Shown here one piece after another: positions 10,346-21,367 of a DNA stretch of 64,000 bases. The position numbers were made by a program, and so were the translations under genes. Within the stretch, counting starts at the first letter, position 1. Each line of letters starts with the position of its first letter. Under the pieces are notes generated by a model. That model had not been told where the DNA came from. It did no database searches and worked only from the letters and a program-made list of their open reading frames with translations. This stretch comes from Polydrusus tereticollis (Eukaryota; Arthropoda; Insecta; Coleoptera; Curculionidae): contig OY987336.1 of NCBI GenBank assembly GCA_963920685.1, positions 21,650,876 to 21,714,875 on the forward strand, in the 5' to 3' direction.

Positions 10346-11212
10346 AATAACTAGTCGAAAATAAACAGTGAAGTGAAAAATAAATCAAAATTTTATTTAG
10401 TTTTATTTTATTCTGTTTGAAATATTGTTGATAATTTGTAATGTGTTCTATTGCTAAACCCCTTATTGGATTATTTTATTTTATAAACGTGAGTTTTCCA
10501 AATATTATTTAACTCATTTTATTTTCTTGGATTTTTATAAATTATTTTAGACTTATCTGAATTTTAATAACAATTTTGATGATGATTAACTTATAATTTT
10601 TATTTATTTAGTTTATCTGAAAATATTTAAGATATTTTAATTCGCTTTACTTTATTTTTACTTATTCTGGTAAAACTTTGAAGTCCAATTTAACTTTAAA
10701 ATTTTTCAAAAAGGTTTCTTATTTTATTTTGAAATTATTTTAATGTTTTAATATTTTTTTCCCAAAACCTATATTATATAAAATATTTTTCATTTCTTAA
10801 AGATCCCTCGTATTGAATATAAATTTAATAAAATTATTATTTTCTTTTTAATTTGAATGATAATAAAATAAATCCTTTATTTCTAAAATGATCAAAAGTT
10901 TTCCCGAGTTTTATTTAGTTTTAATATTTTTAAAAATGCCGTTCACCACACATAATTATCCCACAAGATTCAGAAATAACTTAACTGTCCCTCAGTCTCA
11001 AAGTAAACTATCTAAGAACACAATACAGGGAGGAATGGGCCTAACTCTAAGAGTGTAATCTATGCATCAAAATAATAAGAAAAAACCCAAATGTGGTTAT
11101 CCAATATTCATTTGTTTTCAAGTTACAGCGTTAAATAAAATAATAATATTGTTAAACCAAAATATCCAACTTAATATTCTTTTAAATAAATTATCGGTTT
11201 AGTAAACTTCAA
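10346..11212. other. Very AT-rich stretch, no gene seen
   Basis: Mostly T-rich runs broken by short A-rich tracts, with stops in all frames. Confidence 0.6.
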
Positions 11213-12220
11213 AAATACCGGCATTGATCCAAACATTTCCTGCTTCGTTTACGACGGGCGCGCGTGGATTCTAATTGATCCGAGCCTTACTTTAATATTG
11301 AGTACAGCATTTCTAATGCGTCTAATTAATGCATCCCTAGTATCTACTTTTACTTTGTAAACCTCAGTTTTTAACCAACCCCATAAATTGTAGTCCAACT
11401 GCGTGAGGTCTGGCGATCTAGGAGGTCAACTAATAGGACCACCGCGACCAATCCAAACCCCTGGAAACCTTTGGTCTAAATATTGCTTGACCCGACGATT
11501 GAAATGGGCAGGCGCTCCGTCGTGTTGATAAAACATTTCAATTCTGATGTTTAAAGGAATCTTCTCCAGTAGTCCTCGCAATTCATTTTGTAAAGAACTT
11601 AAGTAGTGATCCCCTGTAAAGCGATTTTCCGAAAGAAAAGGGCCAATTAAATTATTATCAATCATGCCGCACCACACGTTTACTAAAAACCTGTGTTGAA
11701 AATTACTTTCGACTATTGCGTGAGGATTTTTGTCCGACCATACATGGGAGTTTCGATTATTATTGATGCCGTCACGGGTGAATGTAGCTTCGTCAGTAAA
11801 AAGTATGTGCGGTAAAAGATGACGATTATTAATTATCCACTCACAAAATTGCATACGCTTGGCGTAGTCTCCAGGTTGAAGATTCTGTACACGCTGTACA
11901 TGGTACGGGTATAAGCCTTGCTCGTGAAGCGTATTGATCACTCTTCCTTGGGGAATCCCCAACTGAATTCCAATTCGTCATGAGCTTGTCGTCGCATCTT
12001 CTTCTACTAAAGCTAGAACATTTTCTATTTCTTCTAAATCCTGTTGAATGGCCCGTTCGGATGTTACATTAGCACTTGGAAGCGTTCCGGTCTCGCAGAG
12101 TTTGTTGAAAACTCTGATAAAGGCCTTTTTGTTCGGTGTTCTTTCATGTGGAAATCGTTCACGATATTCTTCAGCAGCCGCTGTAGCATTCCCATTACAC
12201 AAACCATAAATAAAAATCAA
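11213..12220 (-). pseudogene. Tc1/mariner-superfamily transposase (DUF4817-type), decayed
   Basis: Reading leftward from 12220, an N-terminal helix-turn-helix (IYGLCNGNATAAAEEY ... FIRVFNKLCETG) is followed by YPYHVQRVQ, the first catalytic block LFTDEATF, VNVWCGMI, the second block YQHDGAPAHF, WIGRGG and the third block SPDLTQLDYNLWG. Cut-and-paste DDE/D enzymes of this superfamily move elements into TA sites. Two in-frame stops break it: TGA at about 11976-11978 (likely from CGA, Arg) and TGA near 11424 (from TGG in the expected SWPPRSPD). A frameshift near 11280 precedes a relic KCLDQ C-terminus. I could not define inverted repeats for this copy. Confidence 0.88.
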
Positions 12221-12239
12221 TGTAACATTTTATACTGAC

Positions 12240-12782
12240 ATTAATAGGTTAGTGGCAGCACAACAATCAAAAGCAAACAATAATAACATTTATTACAGCA
12301 AAGCTAAATTATCACTTTTATGCCGATTCTGCAACGAAATTAACTAGACCTTACTACTTTACCGCGACCGAAGGATATGATCTGCACCAATAATTGAAGG
12401 CCACAGGAATAAAACTAGAATTGTCAAAAAAGTAAAGTTTTACACCAGCAAATGCTATTTATCGTTGTTATTTTTTGTAATAAAAAAGGTAAAAGAACCT
12501 GTTTTTGTACTTTTGGTAAGCCACTATACAGGCTAGGTAGAGAGTAGCGATATTAAACTCTGCAGTCATACTCTACATAAAAATACCTTTAAAACAAGGC
12601 GAGGGGGAAACCACCTATCCAATTTTGTACTCCGAAAATTCTAAAATTCTAAAAAATTCTGAGAATTTAAAGGAAAATTCTGATTATTTTTCGGACATTC
12701 TAGAACACTCTTAACTAACAAATTTTTTTTCTGCATTTTTATCTTCTGTATTATTTTTACGTTTATAATGTGTCAAAAATAT
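12240..12782. other. No gene seen; simple AATTCTAAA repeat
   Basis: Nothing coding. 12630-12690 has a degenerate run of ATTCTAAAA units resembling the longer run at 14590-14690. Confidence 0.55.
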
Positions 12783-14106
12783 GCAGGGTGTTTCAGAAGT
12801 ACGGTATATAACTTAAGGAGGTCATTCATTATCATATTTTAAAAGAAAAAGTTCATATGAACATGTGCCCAGAGTTGCCCCGTTTTTGAGATACAGGGCG
12901 TTTTTTCAAAAAAATGTGCCATGTGCCAATACATTTAGACAGCTCCATGCAAGATCGAGTGAAACTGGGAGTTTTAAACGTAGTACGGAACTTCCTGGCA
13001 GACCTGCAACAATAACCACGACTGGGTTAGAAGAGGCTATACTTCGTTCCTTCCTTTAACTAGTGCCAGGAAGGTAGCAGTGCAACTTCAAACAAGTGCA
13101 TCAACTGTTTGGAGGGTTTTGCATCTTCATCAACTATACCTATACCATACTCAACGTGTGCAAGCTCTGGCCAAGGTTTGATTTTAGTAGGTTCTGCATA
13201 CAGTAGCACATAACAACACTTTTTTACTGAACATTTTATTTACTTACGAGGCCTCTTTTTCAAGAGAAGCCATTATGGATTTTCATAACGAACATTTATG
13301 GGCGGACGATAATCCTCATAAAATTAGAGAAGGTCGTTTTCAGCAACAATTTTCGGTGAATGTATGGGCAGGGATCATTGGCGACTATCTTATTGGACCA
13401 TACTTTTTATCACCTCGATCTACAAATAAGAACTAATATGTGGCTCATGCACGACGGCACCCCAGCTCATTTTAGTCTAGTTGCTCAATGCATCGACAAG
13501 ACTTTTCCTAATTGCTGGATTAGACGCGCTGGTCTCCAAGATTGGCCAGCTCGCAGTCCCGACTTAAATCCTCTAGACTATTCTTTATGGGGTCACTTAA
13601 AGTCTCGTGTGTATACAAGACACCAAGTTTCGATGCGATACGAAATAATGCAGGCATTTTTGAACTTCTAAGAGAATCGATGGTGAGACGATTGCAATTG
13701 TGCGTTTCATCAGAAAGTGACCATTTTCAACATTTGTTTTGATTAACTGTTTAAACTGCGTTTTTTTTATATCATTATTTAAAAAAATTATTTTATTTTC
13801 GATTTAAATGTTTTAATTAACTTTAAAATACATAGGTAGGTTTTATTACGCCACTGAACTTAATACATTTAATTTAGTTAGGGCAAATTAAGCCCCTTAT
13901 CATTATGAACAACTGTACCAAATTTCAATAAAATCGGGAAAAGGATATTTAAGAACATTATAAGAAAATTATTTTTTTTAAACTTTAACACCCTGTATAT
14001 CAAAGACGGGACAACTCCGGACACATGCTCATATGAACTTTTTCTCTTAGAATATCATAAGGAATCACCTCCTTAAGTAACGTACCGTACTTCCGAAACA
14101 CCCTGT
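12783..14106 (+). mobile_element. Tc1/mariner-like element with ~118-bp inverted repeats
   Basis: The left end CAGGGTGTTTCAGAAGTACG (12783 onward) is repeated in inverse orientation at the right end, which finishes at 14106, over about 118 bp including an inner CAGGGCG/CAGGGTG. The right end is followed by TA. The left is preceded by TG, probably a mutated TA duplication. The interior holds a broken transposase. Confidence 0.85.
12930..13741 (+). pseudogene. Tc1/mariner-like transposase (DUF4817-type), broken
   Basis: Pieces in several plus-strand frames follow transposase order: FRQLHARSSETGSF with GRPATITTTGLEEAIL (HTH region), then after a frameshift KVAVQLQTSASTVWRVLH and LYHTQRVQ, then EASFSREAIMDFHNEHLWADDNPH, FSVNVWAGIIGDYLIGPYFL, a deletion, then MHDGTPAHFS (second catalytic Asp) and WPARSPDLNPLDYSLWGHL (third). 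The first catalytic position, normally LFTDEASFS, reads LFTYEASFS (TAC at 13245-13247). The relic ends near the stop at 13741. It cannot be active. Confidence 0.85.
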
Positions 14107-14589
14107 ATTTATCCGACCTGTGTTTACCTTTTCATTTCCCTCATAAAGTACCTAATCAAATAAGTGATGATTTTTTAGGGAGTCGTACTACATTATTTGG
14201 TAAGCTTACTCTTAGATAAGATTGGGTAGATAAAGGATGTGATCAGTTATATCCACTTTTTGATCTGGATAATATTTAAGCCAATATTGTCATCTGAAAG
14301 GTTTTCTTTCTTGCACAAGTACTAAATCGTTGGCACGTATATTTTTTCTAATTTCTGTAGCGCTTTCTTATTGCGATAAAAATTGTAATGTTTTTTCCGG
14401 TTTTATCGGAAAAAAAAACAACATTTTATTAATATCCAGAGACCATTCAAGATTCGTAAACCTGAAATCGTAATCGTAGCGTGCGTTTCGCTAGCTACTG
14501 CTCAAATAAACAAATATGCCGATGTAGAAAGTAGTAGAGGGGAGAAATTTTTATAGATTATGCATGCTTTTGAGCATGCGCATAAGTAA

Positions 14590-14690
14590 ACAATTCTAAA
14601 TAAATTCAAAAAATTCTAATTAAGTTCTAAAAATACTAAAAAAATTCTAAAAAATTTTGATAATTCTAAAAAATACTAAAAAAATTCTAA
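14590..14690. repeat. Degenerate simple repeat (ATTCTAAAAA)n
   Basis: About ten imperfect units of TTCTAAAAA/ACTAAAAAAA next to the left end of the following transposon. Confidence 0.75.
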
Positions 14691-14697
14691 TAATATA

Positions 14698-16492
14698 CAG
14701 GGTGTTACATTTTCTTGAATCGGCTACAATTTTATCTTTCAGAACTTTTTTTGGAGCTCCCTGTATGAATTCCGGTATGAAATTTGAACTCTCTGTTCCT
14801 TTGTTTAGCATTCTGGTCTCTCGCACTATTCTCGTATCTGTGACCGTTTTCGATTTATTTGCAAAAATAGCCATCGATGGAAATTAAGTGTAGGCGAAAT
14901 AGCGCAATAATAAATATGAGAAAAAAAAATGGTAGGCTGGGATAGGCAATTGTTAATTCTGTTTATTGTCCTTTGATTGACATTTTGTAACAAATATTTT
15001 TTTTGTTTGACGTTTCCGGAGTTGTTTTGAACTGGTTAATGATGGTTGAATTCACAAATCAAGAATTTGCAGAGATGCATTCAATCTATGGACTTGCCGA
15101 TGGCAATCGTTATGAAGCCAGACGACTGTATGCACAAAGGTATCCATATCGAATACTGCCTGACCCACGGACATTTGCAAATCTACATAATCGACTATGT
15201 GAAAATGATCGTTCAAGAAATCCACTCATTTAGCAGGAGAAAACAAAATGGTTAGGACTCCTGAATTCGAGGAAGCAGTCCTGAATGCAGTAGAAAATGA
15301 TCCTACTACTAGTACGAGAAAAATTGCCGCAACACTTAACATTTCATTTGTGCTTGTCTGGAAAATTTTAATAGACAACTTAATGTATCCTTACCACATC
15401 CAAAGGGTTCAATCTCTTCTCCCACTTGACTTTCCACTACGTTTTAATTTTTACCAATGGTTCCTACGAATGCTAGCCCAAAATCCGTTATTTGAAAACA
15501 CGATTTTATTTAGCGATGAAGCAAATTTCTCAAGGAATGCCATAAACAATTTTCACAACAACCATTTTTGGGCAGAAGAGGATCCGCATTCGATACGCGT
15601 AAATAACTTCCAAGAACAGTTTTCAGTAAATGTGTGGGCCGGCATTATTGGAGATTATTTGATAGCACCATTTTTCCTACCAGCAAGGCTAAACGGACAA
15701 TATTATCGTCAATTTCTTGAAGATGACCTCCCAGTACTGCTAGAAGCGGTACCAATTCTTGTCAGAAACCGAATGTAGTTCATGCACGATGGTGCACCAC
15801 CGCACTTCAGCATAGAGGTGAGAAACTTTCTCAATCAACTTTTTAACAACCGTTGGATAGGTCGAGGGGGACCTCAGCCATGGCCCCCTAGATCCCCAGA
15901 CCTAAATAGCCTGGATTTTTCTTTTTCTGGGGACACCTGAAAGCATTAGTGTATCAGACCCCAGTCCAGACAGAAGAGGATTTAAGAAACAGAATAACAG
16001 CTTCATGCGACATCATTGGCAATACTCCTAGAATACTTGGCAAAGTCCGTCGGTCCATGAGGCTAAGACTTGATTCGTGCATTTTAGCAAGAGGCGGACA
16101 TTTTCAACAGTTTTTATAATTTTGTTTTATTTTTATTTGATTAACTAATTAACTGTTTTGTTTTAATTTATTTTTAATTTGTAATGTTTTTATCTGATTG
16201 TTGATAACCCTGTCGGTTGATCTAAAATAAAAATGAAAATACTTGCTTAGAATACATACAAATAAAAACTGCTTTTTACTCTGCTTTATTTCGCCTACAC
16301 TTGATTTCCATCGATGGCTATTTTTGCAAATAAATCGAAAACGGTCACAGATACGAGAATAGTGCAAGAGACCAGAACGCTAAACAAAGGAACAGAGAGT
16401 TCAAATTTCATACCGGAATTCATACAGCGAGCTCCAAAAAAAAAATTCTGAAAGATAAAATTGTAGACGATTCAAGAAAATGTAACACCCTG
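14698..16492 (+). mobile_element. Tc1/mariner-like element, 1795 bp, ~204-bp inverted repeats, TA duplication
   Basis: The left end CAGGGTGTTACATTTTCTTG and its inverse at the right match for about 203-205 bp (14698-14900 and 16288-16492). TA flanks both ends (14696-14697 and 16493-16494). The interior is almost entirely one transposase. Confidence 0.93.
15039..16119 (+). pseudogene. Tc1/mariner-superfamily transposase (DUF4817-type), few lesions
   Basis: ATG at 15039 starts an HTH domain (EFTNQEFAEMHSIYGLADGN ... LHNRLCEN). A frameshift near 15215-15235 moves to the frame with VRTPEFEEAVLNAV, YPYHIQRVQ, LFSDEANFSRNAINN (first catalytic Asp), FSVNVWAGIIGDYLIAPFFL. A single nonsense codon (TAG at about 15776-15778, probably from TGG) precedes FMHDGAPPHFS (second Asp), WIGRGG and SPDLNSLDFS (third). 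A last frameshift near 15935 leads to a C-terminus ending GGHFQQFL at 16119. Three lesions in ~1.08 kb suggest moderate age. The catalytic triad is otherwise visible. Confidence 0.9.
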
Positions 16493-16494
16493 TA

Positions 16495-16850
16495 TACTGC
16501 GACCGACAATTTTGATACTTTATTGTAGAGATTCTAAAAATTGGCTGATGTTCCAAATTTGAAACAATTAAAAATACGAGAAAAAAAATTGAAACTTTGC
16601 CACCCTGTATAACGAAAATAACGCGTTTTAGACCATGTATATATATTTGCATTTTTTTCTTATTTTGACGAGTACTATCACCCTCTGAAATATCTACATG
16701 ACATTAATTAACACCCTGTATATATTATATTATTGTCATGATGTTAAGTTTGTAAAATATACAGCTTTAATTGATCAACACCTTTAATTGGTTATTATAC
16801 AGGCCATGTAATGTAATGTATTGGATCAATAAACTGAATTGAATTGAATA
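16495..16850. other. Transposon-terminus debris and a LINE 3' end
   Basis: Contains two more CACCCTG-TA ends of mariner type (near 16600 and 16712) without partners I could place. A LINE 3' end follows (about 16740-16850): ATGTATTGGATCAATAAACTG followed by short GAATT repeats. Confidence 0.55.
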
Positions 16851-16876
16851 TCTCTTTATCCCAAGAAAAAAACAAT

Positions 16877-17947
16877 ATGAATCAAGAATTGGACAACATC
16901 AGTCAAGAATTAGAAAAGAATAAGGGCGATTTAAGAGAGCTTGCTGAAATAAACCGAAACATGTTGGCATCCATTAGAGCTTTGGAGATCGACAATGAAC
17001 TACTTTCAAGAGAATTAATCAGTTTAAAACAAAGGGATTTAACAAGTGCATCTAATTGTTATGTGTTGCCAACAAAACGAAGCGCAGCTACACCTACTGA
17101 AACGACTGTTGAGGACCGTAACAGTAACAATCGCAACCTTTCCGGTACCAGATCTGATACACATACGAGTAGTTGCCGGACAGAACATACAGATAAATGT
17201 AGAAAAAAAGGTCGTCTATTGGTGTTCGGCGATCAAAGTTGCAAAGGTTGGGCGGCTTGCTTGGGAAGGAATTCAAGAATGGAGGGCTATGAGACGATGG
17301 GTGTTACACAACCTGATGCGAATTTAAGGACATTAACAAATACTATTTTTAATTATGTCAAAGATTGTACAGCATCTGATTGCGTCATAATCTCCTTGGA
17401 CCTTAGATCTGTTGCGTTTAGAAGGTTCTCTAACTTAAGAGCTCTTTTGTCTATTGCTAAATTTACAAATTGTATTGTGGTCATTAAGCATCACTCTTTT
17501 AATAACATATGTTCTGGAATATATAATTATATAAGTAGGTTTAATAGGGAAAACAACACGTCTGTAAAAATTGTTGAAAATTATAAACTGGGTGTATACT
17601 TCAGACATAGCACGCGTTCTATGTGTAATCTTTTGTGTAACTACGTCTTGGCGCAGGCCCGCGCCGGCAATAATGCTGCACTTAAAAGTATTTTAGCTGA
17701 TGCGACTATGGATGTGGACGATGACGTATTTCTCCCTAATAATAATAACGATGTATGCGAACTCAACGGGAAAATTTCTGTTCCTGTTCAGAGTGTTTCA
17801 GAGGTCTCTATTAGCAGCCTATTGCTGACTGTTAATGACAGGGATACGAACGAAATTAGTCCACTTGACGATGATATTCCTAACGAGGAAGTAAATGATA
17901 ACGTTGATTTTTTAGAAATGGCTCAGTCTCCGCAGCAAGTAAAGTAA
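16877..17947 (+). CDS. LINE A ORF1 protein (coiled coil plus SGNH-like region)
   Basis: The first ATG in the open frame is at 16877 (356 residues). The frame is open 11 codons upstream to the element boundary, so the true N-terminus may be missing. Residues 1-60 are a heptad-rich coiled coil (QELDNISQELEKN ... ELLSRELISLKQ), then a Ser/Thr-rich linker. About residues 120-260 read LLVFGDQSCKGWAACL, DCVIISLDLRSVAF and IVVIKHHSFNN, which look like the block pattern of the SGNH/esterase domain found in ORF1 of some CR1-type LINEs. GDQS stands where GDS is expected and the GxND and DxxH blocks are not evident. A DNA/RNA-binding, scaffold or degenerate esterase role is inference. ORF2 follows after 41 bp. 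Confidence 0.75.
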   Translation: MNQELDNISQELEKNKGDLRELAEINRNMLASIRALEIDNELLSRELISLKQRDLTSASNCYVLPTKRSAATPTETTVEDRNSNNRNLSGTRSDTHTSSCRTEHTDKCRKKGRLLVFGDQSCKGWAACLGRNSRMEGYETMGVTQPDANLRTLTNTIFNYVKDCTASDCVIISLDLRSVAFRRFSNLRALLSIAKFTNCIVVIKHHSFNNICSGIYNYISRFNRENNTSVKIVENYKLGVYFRHSTRSMCNLLCNYVLAQARAGNNAALKSILADATMDVDDDVFLPNNNNDVCELNGKISVPVQSVSEVSISSLLLTVNDRDTNEISPLDDDIPNEEVNDNVDFLEMAQSPQQVK

Positions 17948-17988
17948 CTTCTGCTGGGGTGTTGACGTGTAGGGTGAGTTTTCTTGTT

Positions 17989-20733
17989 ATGAATGTCCAA
18001 TCTATTCGAAATAAAATTGATGAACTTTCGATATTCTTAGAATCTAAAGCCGAGCCGGATGTTCTGTTAATTACAGAACATTGGCTAAAAAGTAATGAAC
18101 CATGCTACATTCCTAAGTATACAATATCGTCTTCCTTTTGTAGAGAGTCTGGTCACGGGGGAACAATGATTCTAATAAGAGAACAGTTTTTGGACTGTTT
18201 TCCTTTGGTTGTTGTTTCACAATATGATTATATGATTCAGGAGGGAGTGTTTGAATTCTCCCTTGTTTATAATAAAAAAAATAATCTTTATATCCTCTGT
18301 ATTTATAGACCACCAAAGGGCTCTATCAATGAATTTTTGGTGAAAGTGGAACTTTTGTTGTCCTTTTTTCCTGTAATGTCAAAAATTGTTATGGCAGGTG
18401 ATCTGAATATTAACTTTGGTGAAGAGAGCTCGGTAGGTACCCAAGGCCTCCGTTGCCTGTTGGATTCATTTAATATAAACATGTTAGTTACCCAGCCAAC
18501 AAGGATAACTGGCTTTTCGAATACAATTATAGACTATTTCTGTACAAATTTCATAAGTAATGAACAATGTAGCCTGTCTGTGACAGCTTCTGGTCTTTCA
18601 GATCATGAAGCAATATTAGCAAATCTGTATCTAAACTGTCCTAACAAAAAACTCTATAGATGTGGTAGAATTTATAGTGCTGCGAACTTTCATAGATTTA
18701 GAATATGTGCAGAGTCTATTAACTGGCAGTTGATTCTGCAGGGTTCCGATCCACTGAGAAATTTTAATAGTTCATTGCTTTCTCTTTTTGAGATACATTT
18801 TCCACTTAGAAAACTAAAGAAAAAACAAAAAAAACCATGGATTACAAGCGGCATTAAAAGCTCCTCAAGAAACTTACGGTTTTTACATACATTAAGAAAA
18901 TTTTACCCCACAGAGTTTATACATAATTATTTTAATACATATAAGAGAATTTATAGGGGAGTTATTAAAGCAGCGAAAAGGAGATTTTATGAGAAAAGAA
19001 TGAATAGAGCGGGGAACAAGATGAAGGAAGGATGGAATATGGTAAATGAGTTAAGGGGAAAGTCTAATAAATGTTCGGAACAGGCAGATATACAGTCTCA
19101 AGTACTTAATGATTTCTATTGCTCTATTGCCCAGAATCTAATAAGCGATCTAAAGCCAAAAGTGTGCCCAATGACATTTCTTCGTAACACATCAGTATTG
19201 GACACATTTTATTTACATCATACCAATACAGAAGAATTGAAAAAAGTTTTCAAAGAAATTAAAAACAAAAACTCTGCAGGATTAGATAACATACCAGAAA
19301 AAATTTATGAAAACTTACCGGACAGCGCATTGAATACACTTACTGCTGCTATAAATATTTCATTCGATACCGGCATATTTCCCTCTTGTTTAAAAACCGG
19401 CTTGATTAAACCTCTTTTTAAAGGCGGTGACTCAAATGATCCGTCATGTTATCGCCCTATATCTCTGCTCCCAACACTATCAAAAATAATAGAAAAACTA
19501 GTCAAGAACAGAATGATCTCTTTTATAAAAAAACATAAGATACTGACCAAATGTCAATGGGGATTCCAGAGTTCAAAGAGCACTGGAGATGCAATATTTT
19601 CATTTCTAGAGAAACTTTACTTAGGCCTGAATGATGGTGATGTGGCGGCAGCAGTATTTTGTGACTTCTCCAAAGCATTTGACTGTGTGAATCGGGAAAT
19701 ACTGCAGGAGAAGCTACAGTGCTATGGGTTTAGGGGGATAGCATTGGGATGGTTATCCTCATATATGTCCGAAAGGAAACAAATTGTCCGATGTCAAGGA
19801 ATCGACTCTAATGTCCTTGTTAACCCTTATGGAGTTCCTCAGGGCTCGGTCTTGGGACCCCTGCTATTTTTACTGTATGTCAACGACCTAACAAGTATTA
19901 ATATTGATGGTCATTTCACCTTGTTTGCTGACGATACTACGATCCTGTGGTTGAATAAGAATACTGATGCCTTAACTGCTCAAATATCCAGTGACATTGA
20001 GAGGGTAAAACAGTGGTGTGATGCCAATTGCCTAGCGTTTAACATTACCAAAACAAATATTCTAACATTCAAGTGTAACATTAAGGGGTTAAATTTAGAA
20101 AATCATGTTCTAGAGAACAAAACTGTTGCGAGGTTTTTAGGCATTCATATTGACTCAAGACTTAAATTTACTGATCATGTCATTGCACTTAATAAAAAAC
20201 TAGCATCGGCATGTTATGCAGTGAGAATAATCAGAAACAAATTGGGGCACTCCATGGCAAGATCTGTTTATTTTTCTTTAATAGAGGCTAATTTACGGTA
20301 TGGGGTTGCTTTTTGGGGTTTGAGTTCTGTGCAGTTGATACGGTCGGTTTTTGTCCTCCAGAAGAGAGCTTTAAGGTATCTTTGTGGACTGAAACTACGA
20401 GATCATTGCAGACCATTCTTTATCCGTGAGGGAATTTTGACATTAACTTGTATTTTTGTTCTGGAAACTGTTTCCCTAATTCACAGAAAGTATGGAAATG
20501 TCGTAAATGCAAATGTACATAACACCCGTAATGGCAGTGAACTATCCCTACCTATACCTACGAGCGCTCTCACCAAGAATTCATTGATTTATGAGAGCGT
20601 TAAGATATATAATCATTTACCAGGAATATATAGAGATATTAGGAATAGTAAAAAATTCACATACTCCGTAAAAAAGTTTTTACAGGCTAAAGCATACTAT
20701 AGTCTAGAGGAATATTACAGTGAAGTATTTTAG
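17989..20733 (+). CDS. LINE A ORF2: endonuclease and reverse transcriptase, intact
   Basis: The start chosen is the first ATG (17989), just before VQSIRNKIDEL, the canonical opening of the endonuclease; the frame is open 10 codons further upstream. The APE-type endonuclease spans about residues 1-220: TEHWL, GGTMILI, IYRPPKG, MAGDLNINF, GLSDHEA. The reverse transcriptase spans about residues 450-740: LIKPLFKGGD, YRPISLL, FCDFSKAFDCV, GVPQGSVLGPLLF, FADDTTIL (catalytic FADD) and FLGIHID. The conserved C-terminal region has LRYLCG and CRPFF and ends YYSLEEYYSEVF. About 914 residues without a stop, a normal length for Jockey/CR1-clade ORF2. The protein would nick target DNA and reverse-transcribe its mRNA there. 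This is one of the few apparently intact genes in the window. Confidence 0.93.
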   Translation: MNVQSIRNKIDELSIFLESKAEPDVLLITEHWLKSNEPCYIPKYTISSSFCRESGHGGTMILIREQFLDCFPLVVVSQYDYMIQEGVFEFSLVYNKKNNLYILCIYRPPKGSINEFLVKVELLLSFFPVMSKIVMAGDLNINFGEESSVGTQGLRCLLDSFNINMLVTQPTRITGFSNTIIDYFCTNFISNEQCSLSVTASGLSDHEAILANLYLNCPNKKLYRCGRIYSAANFHRFRICAESINWQLILQGSDPLRNFNSSLLSLFEIHFPLRKLKKKQKKPWITSGIKSSSRNLRFLHTLRKFYPTEFIHNYFNTYKRIYRGVIKAAKRRFYEKRMNRAGNKMKEGWNMVNELRGKSNKCSEQADIQSQVLNDFYCSIAQNLISDLKPKVCPMTFLRNTSVLDTFYLHHTNTEELKKVFKEIKNKNSAGLDNIPEKIYENLPDSALNTLTAAINISFDTGIFPSCLKTGLIKPLFKGGDSNDPSCYRPISLLPTLSKIIEKLVKNRMISFIKKHKILTKCQWGFQSSKSTGDAIFSFLEKLYLGLNDGDVAAAVFCDFSKAFDCVNREILQEKLQCYGFRGIALGWLSSYMSERKQIVRCQGIDSNVLVNPYGVPQGSVLGPLLFLLYVNDLTSINIDGHFTLFADDTTILWLNKNTDALTAQISSDIERVKQWCDANCLAFNITKTNILTFKCNIKGLNLENHVLENKTVARFLGIHIDSRLKFTDHVIALNKKLASACYAVRIIRNKLGHSMARSVYFSLIEANLRYGVAFWGLSSVQLIRSVFVLQKRALRYLCGLKLRDHCRPFFIREGILTLTCIFVLETVSLIHRKYGNVVNANVHNTRNGSELSLPIPTSALTKNSLIYESVKIYNHLPGIYRDIRNSKKFTYSVKKFLQAKAYYSLEEYYSEVF

Positions 20734-21318
20734 AAACGGTATAGTGGTAAGGGAAGTGATAAATTCCATTATCTGCTTTTATTTTTATACAATGTTGTGT
20801 AATTATTACTGGGTGACAACTTTATACACCTCATACCCTTCACGTTAGCATCCTAGTTATGTACTTATATTACTTTAATTACTGAATTGTTTGTTTCTCA
20901 CGATTCTGTAGCACTACTACCTGTGCTCTTGCCATTCAGCGGTAGTCGCTATAGGTACTGATATATTTTTTTTTCTCTTTTTTTGGTTTGATTTTTTTAA
21001 TTTCGATTCTTGAGTGCGTTACGATATACTTATTATATGTTTTATCATCAGCGCGTTATAGTTTGTAAAAAATTTATTTTTTGTTTTTTTTTTTTCTCTT
21101 CTTTTTGACTGTGAAGACTGTGCTTGTTATATGTTAAGATTTCATTTACAATGTGTATTATTGTTTGTCCCTTTTACTGACTAGTTGACCGCTATTTATT
21201 TATTTTGACTTAGTTCAGTTTAGTATTTAAGTCTAACCTTTTTCATTGTTATTCATCCCAGCTTTGTTTATAAGATGCCCTCTTTTAACAATAAAGCATA
21301 TTTGATTTGATTTGATTT
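20734..21318 (+). other. LINE A 3' UTR and tail
   Basis: T-rich, non-coding, ending with AATAAAGC and three short TTTGA-type repeats (about 21288-21318). The same AATAAAG...TTTGA pattern closes the copy at 45.8 kb. Confidence 0.8.
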
Positions 21319-21367
21319 TTAATAGCTTCTGTTTTGGTAAGAAAATCTGATCCGAGCGTACCTTGTA

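Larger units (their letters stand above)
16851..21318 (+). mobile_element. LINE A: non-LTR retrotransposon, nearly full length
   Basis: Two consecutive plus-strand ORFs (ORF1, then endonuclease plus reverse transcriptase) are followed by a ~580-bp 3' UTR ending AATAAAGCATATTTGATTTGATTTGA, a polyadenylation signal merged with a short tandem tail. The 5' end abuts an older LINE tail. ORF1 starts inside the coiled coil rather than with the zinc finger seen in LINE B, so the copy is probably 5'-truncated, as is common for target-primed insertions. Relatives of the same family lie at 45049-45873 and, on the minus strand, at 50551-52544. Confidence 0.9.
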
